From Jiangella muralis (lineage in GTDB: Bacteria > Actinomycetota > Actinomycetes > Jiangellales > Jiangellaceae), in the NCBI RefSeq assembly GCF_001270745.1, contig NZ_LFXL01000010.1, positions 1-64,000 of the forward strand: a DNA stretch of 64,000 nucleotides. The letters are read 5' to 3'. The translations under genes were made by a program, and so were the position numbers. Below, piece after piece: positions 59,599 through 64,000 of this stretch. The notes below the pieces were generated by a model. The model did not search any database. It was not told where the DNA came from and worked only from the letters and a program-made list of their open reading frames with translations. The first letter of the stretch is position 1. Each line of letters starts with the position of its first letter.

Positions 59599-60237
59599 AT
59601 GGCACTGGTCGTCTTCAGCGATGTTCACGGCAATCTTCCCGCCCTCGAGCTCATGCTCGAGCACGCCGGTCATGCCGACGGGTACGTATGCCTGGGCGAT
59701 GTCGTCGGCTATGGGCCGTGGAGCAATGAGTGCGTCGACCTCGTCACCGCGCTGCCGAATCTCGTCTACCTCGAGGGCAATCATGAGGCTGACTTCGTCC
59801 GTGGGCGCTACGCGGGCCGGAATCCGGTCGCCCAGCAGTTCTTCGACGTCTGCCACCCTCGGTTCACCCGGTTCGAGGAGATCTCGACGCTTGACACCAG
59901 TCACCACCGGAACGGGTTCACCTTCGCTCATACGATCGACGGCCGCTACATCTTTCCCGACACACCCATCGGCCTGGACGGCAACTACGTGCTCGGTCAC
60001 ACGCATCGTCAGTTCAGCGTGCGCCGGCCGCCGTTCTGGCTGCACAACCCAGGCAGTGTCGGCCAGAACCGTCGCTACATCGACGTCGTCGACTACATGA
60101 CCCTGGAGGCCGAGACGATGACATTCAGCCCCCGCTCGTTCACCTATGACGTCGACCTGGTCGTCAACGAGATGCGGTCTCGGGACTACCCCGCGTCATG
60201 CGTGGGCTACTACGCCGGCAAGCCGCGCCGCGGCTGA
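59599..60237 (+). CDS. calcineurin-like metallophosphoesterase (YfcE/MJ0936 type)
   Basis: 212 residues from ATG 59599. All motifs are present: F-S-D-V-H-G-N (D, H), L-G-D-V-V-G-Y-G-P (D), L-E-G-N-H-E (N, H), F-A-H-T and G-H-T-H-R. It hydrolyses phosphodiesters or phosphomonoesters, possibly a pathway intermediate such as a sugar 9-phosphate (inference). Its 3' end overlaps the convergent epimerase gene by 28 bases. Confidence 0.88.
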   Translation: MALVVFSDVHGNLPALELMLEHAGHADGYVCLGDVVGYGPWSNECVDLVTALPNLVYLEGNHEADFVRGRYAGRNPVAQQFFDVCHPRFTRFEEISTLDTSHHRNGFTFAHTIDGRYIFPDTPIGLDGNYVLGHTHRQFSVRRPPFWLHNPGSVGQNRRYIDVVDYMTLEAETMTFSPRSFTYDVDLVVNEMRSRDYPASCVGYYAGKPRRG

Positions 60238-61427
60238 CCGCCAGGGCGGTTCACGGACTCGCACCCCCGATCGGCGAACGTCTTCGGCTGCAGGGACCCC
60301 AGCTCGACGTTCTTCACGATCGCGACGATGCGGGCGGCGGCTCGCCCGTCGCCGAACGGCGACACGGCGCTTCGGGCGAGTGCCTGGTGCCCGGGCGTCA
60401 ACGCGAGGCGGATCGCGGACTCGATCTCCTCCGCCTGCTCACCACAGTCGATCACCGAGGTCGCCCTCGGCCGGCCGTCCTGGCGGGTGCCGATGTTGAC
60501 CGTGGGTGTCTGCAGTGCTGGTGCCTCCACCAGACCGCTGGAGGAGTTCCCCACGACCATGGCGGCCTGCTTGACCAGGCTCAGGTAGCCGGTCTGACCG
60601 AGCGAGGACACGACACTGACGCGGGAGGCGTGGCGAAGCCCGTAGGCGCGGATCGCGGCCGCGACACTCGATCCGTCCCGGTCGACGTTCGTGGCAGTGA
60701 AGACCACGCTTGCGTCGGGCACGCGATCGAGAGCCGTCAGGAGACCGACGAGACCGTCACGGCTTCCGTCCGGATCGGCCGTCGCCGGGTGATAGGTCAC
60801 GACGATCACGGGATCCCGAAGTTCCATGCCGATCCGACGTTCCAGTTCCGGACGCCCGAGGAGGGGTGCCGACCTGATGGTGTCCAAACTGGGAACGCCA
60901 GTCGAGTGGACGGTCTCGGGGCGCTCCCCCATCTGGATGACCCGCTGGCGAAATTCCTCGTTCGCGGTGAAGTGAAGGTGGGCCAGCTTGGTGATCGCGT
61001 GGCGAGCGGAATCGTCGGTCGAGCCATAGGACAGCTCACCGCCGCTGATGTGCGCGATCGGGAGCAGGCGCATGCTGGCTGTCACCGCCGCTGCGAGCGC
61101 CTCATAGCGATCCCCGAGCAAGATCAGCAGGTCTGGCCCGACGCGATCGAGTGCCTCGGCGCAGCCGATCACGCCGAGCGCGAACGATTTCGCCGCACCC
61201 GTCGCGGTGTCGCTCGCCAGTACCATTTCCACCCGTTCGTCGATGCGAAAGCCGTCGGCTTCGATCTGGCGCACGGTCATGCCCTGGTCCGCGACCAGGT
61301 GGCCGCCGGACACGATGAGGCTGAGCTCGATCTCCGGGTCGTCCTCCAATGCGTGGATCAGCGCGAGCAACGGCCCGTAGTCGGCCCTGGAGCCCGTGAA
61401 CACGCACACTCGCCGCATCGCCGTCAC
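60210..61427 (-). CDS. hydrolysing UDP/GDP-GlcNAc-type 2-epimerase (NeuC/LegG-like)
   Basis: 405 residues from GTG 61427 (ATG 61418 is an alternative). F-T-G-S-R-A-D-Y-G-P-L near residue 10, L-G-D-R-Y-E-A-L-A-A-A near residue 104, H-I-S-G-G-E-L-S-Y-G-S-T-D-D near residue 125 and V-V-G-N-S-S-S-G-L-V-E-A-P near residue 295 are the NeuC family marks. NeuC and LegG remove the nucleotide and invert C2 to give the ManNAc-type precursor of sialic, legionaminic or related acids. A 4-base overlap couples it to the epimerase upstream. Confidence 0.92.
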   Translation of the reverse strand: MTAMRRVCVFTGSRADYGPLLALIHALEDDPEIELSLIVSGGHLVADQGMTVRQIEADGFRIDERVEMVLASDTATGAAKSFALGVIGCAEALDRVGPDLLILLGDRYEALAAAVTASMRLLPIAHISGGELSYGSTDDSARHAITKLAHLHFTANEEFRQRVIQMGERPETVHSTGVPSLDTIRSAPLLGRPELERRIGMELRDPVIVVTYHPATADPDGSRDGLVGLLTALDRVPDASVVFTATNVDRDGSSVAAAIRAYGLRHASRVSVVSSLGQTGYLSLVKQAAMVVGNSSSGLVEAPALQTPTVNIGTRQDGRPRATSVIDCGEQAEEIESAIRLALTPGHQALARSAVSPFGDGRAAARIVAIVKNVELGSLQPKTFADRGCESVNRPGGQPRRGLPA

Positions 61428-62467
61428 GCTTCACCAACGGGGACGTCGCCCGTCGGAGGCGCCCCGGAGGACGCCAGTGCCGTTCGCAGGGTCGCCTCGT
61501 AGTCCCACCTGGGCCGGTATCCCAGGAGGCGCCGAGCCTTGGCGGTGGCCACTTCGAAAGCCAACGTCACCGGCAGCCGGACGGTCACGGCGTCGACGCC
61601 GGCGAGCTTCCGCATGACCGCGGCGGCCTCGGCTGTCGTCGTCGTGCGCGGGCCCAGGATGTTGAAGACCTCGTTCGCCGCGTGGGGGTGATCGATGGCC
61701 AGCTCGGTGCCGGCGACCGCGTCGCGGACGTCGGTCAAGTGGATCGCCCATGGCTCACCTCGCGGTCCGGCGAGGTCCACGGCTGGGTTGCCGTCACGGC
61801 CGGCGGTGGCCGCGTCGACCAGGTGCGCGAGGTCGCCGCAGGCCGCGAAGAGCGGCCAGAGGTTGCTCCGCCGGCCGGCCTGAGCGTGCGCCACGAGGAA
61901 CGTTCGCACCCAGTCTCTGCGGAAGAGCCCGATGGACTCGTCGGGTGCGATCACCGACCCCAGGCGCAGGATCGTGTACTCGATCCCATGGAGCACGTGA
62001 TAGTTGACCACCACCTGCTCCGCGAGGACTTTTGACATGCCGTAGTAGTCCCCGGGGACGGCGGGCTGCAGCTCGGTGATCGGCACCGTCGTGGGGACAC
62101 CGGGACGGTAGACGTTGTCCGTGCTGGCCAGGACGAACCGACGCACCGGCTTCGCCTGCGATACGGCGGCCTCGAGGAGTCGCAGTGTTCCCCCGGCGTT
62201 GACGTCCACGAATTCGTCGGCAGGCGTATCACCGATGGTCATCCGTGCCGCCAGGTGGACGACGACGTCCACCTGGCTGACGGCACGAGTCAGCGCCGCG
62301 GTATCGGCGAGGGATGCTTCGACCACCTCGATGTCATCCGCAATCGACCGATGTGGCGACCGCCCCCCTGGTCGTACGGTGCCCCGAACCTGGTGACCGG
62401 AGCGCAGGAGCCTTAGAGCCAGGCTCGTCCCCACCCGGCCGGCCACGCCTGTGACAAGGATCCTCAT
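61424..62467 (-). CDS. NAD-dependent sugar epimerase/dehydratase (paralog of 55826 gene)
   Basis: 347 residues from ATG 62467. L-V-T-G-V-A-G-R-V-G-T-S (residues 4-15), L-A-S-T-D-N-V-Y-R-P-G and Y-Y-G-M-S-K (near residue 140) define an extended SDR. S-N-L-W-P-L-F-A-A-C-G-D and H-L-T-D-V-R-D-A-V-A-G correspond to matching parts of the protein at 55826. It may act as the 4,6-dehydratase/epimerase step of the sugar pathway (inference). Confidence 0.9.
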   Translation of the reverse strand: MRILVTGVAGRVGTSLALRLLRSGHQVRGTVRPGGRSPHRSIADDIEVVEASLADTAALTRAVSQVDVVVHLAARMTIGDTPADEFVDVNAGGTLRLLEAAVSQAKPVRRFVLASTDNVYRPGVPTTVPITELQPAVPGDYYGMSKVLAEQVVVNYHVLHGIEYTILRLGSVIAPDESIGLFRRDWVRTFLVAHAQAGRRSNLWPLFAACGDLAHLVDAATAGRDGNPAVDLAGPRGEPWAIHLTDVRDAVAGTELAIDHPHAANEVFNILGPRTTTTAEAAAVMRKLAGVDAVTVRLPVTLAFEVATAKARRLLGYRPRWDYEATLRTALASSGAPPTGDVPVGEA

Positions 62468-62525
62468 CGCCGATGTTCACTCCTTCATCACTCGTTGTCG
62501 CCGGCATCGCGGCCGGCAGCAGGAC

Positions 62526-63342
62526 TCACCAAACCGACCAGCCGCCGTCGACGACGATCTCCGTACCGGTGATGAACGCCGCCACATCGGAGGCCAAGAA
62601 CTCCACCACGGCGGCGACCTCGTCGGGCTCGCCCATGCGCTGCAGCGGTGTCGCCCGAGCGAATCCGGCGATCCGATCGGCGGCAAACGACCGCTCGGGA
62701 GTGTCGATCATGCCGGGCGACACCGTATTCGCCCGGATGTTCCACGGACCAGCCGCTACGGCCAGCTCACGGGTCAGAGCCGCCACCCCACCCTTGGAAG
62801 CGTGATAGGCGGGTGCGCGCACGGGTCCGGACGGCCCGTCGGTCGAGTACACCCCGGCGTAGTACTCCGTGTTCAAGCCGAGCGAGCCGTACACCGACCC
62901 GACGTTCACCACGCAACCGGTTCGATGTGGCTTCATCCGCTCGATCGCCCAGGCCGAGAGCACCGCGACCGCCACCAGATTGGTGTTCAACTCGCCAGAC
63001 CAGTCCTCCGTCGACTGGCTGAACAGCGGCATCGCCGTGCATCGGGCGGCGCAGTTGACCAGCATGTCCAACCGCCCACCCGAGACCACTGCCCAGGTCT
63101 CGGCAACGGCCGAACGCCCGTGGTCTGTCGCGATATCGCACGTCACGGTCGCGATCGGCCAGCCCAGGGTCGCGGCCTCATCCGCCGTGCTGCGCAGATC
63201 GTCGTCGTCCAGACCGGCGATCACGCATCGCCACCCGTGCTGCACCAGGCGCAGCACGACGGCCCGGCCGATCCCCCGTCCACCACCCGTGACGATGGCA
63301 ACTGGGCCAGAGGAACGCCCGCCAGAACCGTCGGTCGCTCGT

Positions 63343-63356
<14 letters not shown>
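62526..63356 (-). CDS. short-chain dehydrogenase/reductase (PtmA-like; paralog of 52880 gene)
   Basis: 276 residues from ATG 63356. G-G-G-R-G-I-G-R-A (about 24-32), V-N-C-A-A where N-N-A-G is usual, N-V-G-S-V-Y-G and Y-H-A-S-K (near 190). The same insertion between the catalytic Ser and Tyr and the same G-T-E-I-V-V-D-G-G-W end are present as in the SDR at 52880. SDRs of this kind sit in flagellin-glycosylation/legionaminate loci (PtmA). It overlaps the aminotransferase by 14 bases. Confidence 0.9.

Positions 63357-64000
<644 letters not shown>

Overview
The window is chromosomal DNA of a very GC-rich, spore- or filament-type actinobacterium. The signs are strong G/C third-position bias, frequent GTG starts, ATGA/GTGA gene overlaps, a homodimeric AceE, a FasR-fabD-fabH-acpP-fabF-accD locus, DUF3145, DUF3052, ANTAR regulators and an actinobacterial gas-vesicle cluster. 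I cannot fix the genus; Jiangellaceae or related Propionibacteriales/Streptosporangiales would fit.

Layout. 0-4.4 kb: a TetR-type regulator diverging from a membrane-protein/epimerase pair across a 33-bp palindrome, then two GAF(-ANTAR) sensory proteins. 4.7-7.7 kb is a gene graveyard with an LLM-oxidoreductase stub, a CsbD fragment, a multiply frameshifted CYP152-type P450 and a broken endonuclease/phosphatase. 7.9-11.6 kb holds an ECF sigma factor and an envelope-stress module (three Asp23-like proteins, a DUF2273-like peptide, an AmaP-like protein) with a perfect CRP-like box in the divergent region. 11.8-17.1 kb is a gas-vesicle cluster: three accessory genes, then gvpA-F-G-O-J-L-S-K, tightly overlapped. 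17.3-25.2 kb is a stress block (SRPBCC protein, topoisomerase IB, pyruvate-oxidase-like enzyme, Rieske oxidoreductase, hemerythrin, SigB/F-type sigma factor, DUF7218 protein). At least five of its genes have GNNT-N15/16-GGGTA promoters of the kind SigB/F factors read.

25.4-28.8 kb contains another decayed sigma gene, a nitrilase, a methyltransferase stub, an excisionase-like gene and tRNA-Val(UAC). 28.8-41.1 kb is core metabolism: zinc-ribbon protein, AhpE-like peroxiredoxin, DUF3052, AceE, pirin, FasR and the fatty-acid operon, whose FabD carries an extra biotinyl/lipoyl-like C-terminal domain. A 161-bp perfect-ended palindromic element abuts the accD stop codon.

41.6-47.3 kb: DUF3145, a GC tandem repeat, an AlkZ-type winged-helix protein, three tandem XRE regulators each preceded by the same TGC-N4-CATAGTCTGT element at the same distance, and an orphan protein resembling conflict-system proteins. 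47.6-56.9 kb is a catabolic region around an IclR regulator: M81 peptidase, RidA and class-III aminotransferase on one side, and lactonase, SDR, PLP lyase, aspartoacylase-like enzyme and epimerase on the other. 57.3 kb to the end is a surface-sugar locus (CBS-nucleotidyltransferase, ATP-grasp, phosphoesterase, NeuC-type hydrolysing epimerase, epimerase, SDR, LegC-type aminotransferase). It looks like part of a legionaminic-acid-type pathway, and its SDR and epimerase are paralogs of those in the catabolic block.

Start codons were moved inward wherever ribosome-binding sites, overlaps or family length favoured it. All function calls are from sequence reading alone, with no database search.
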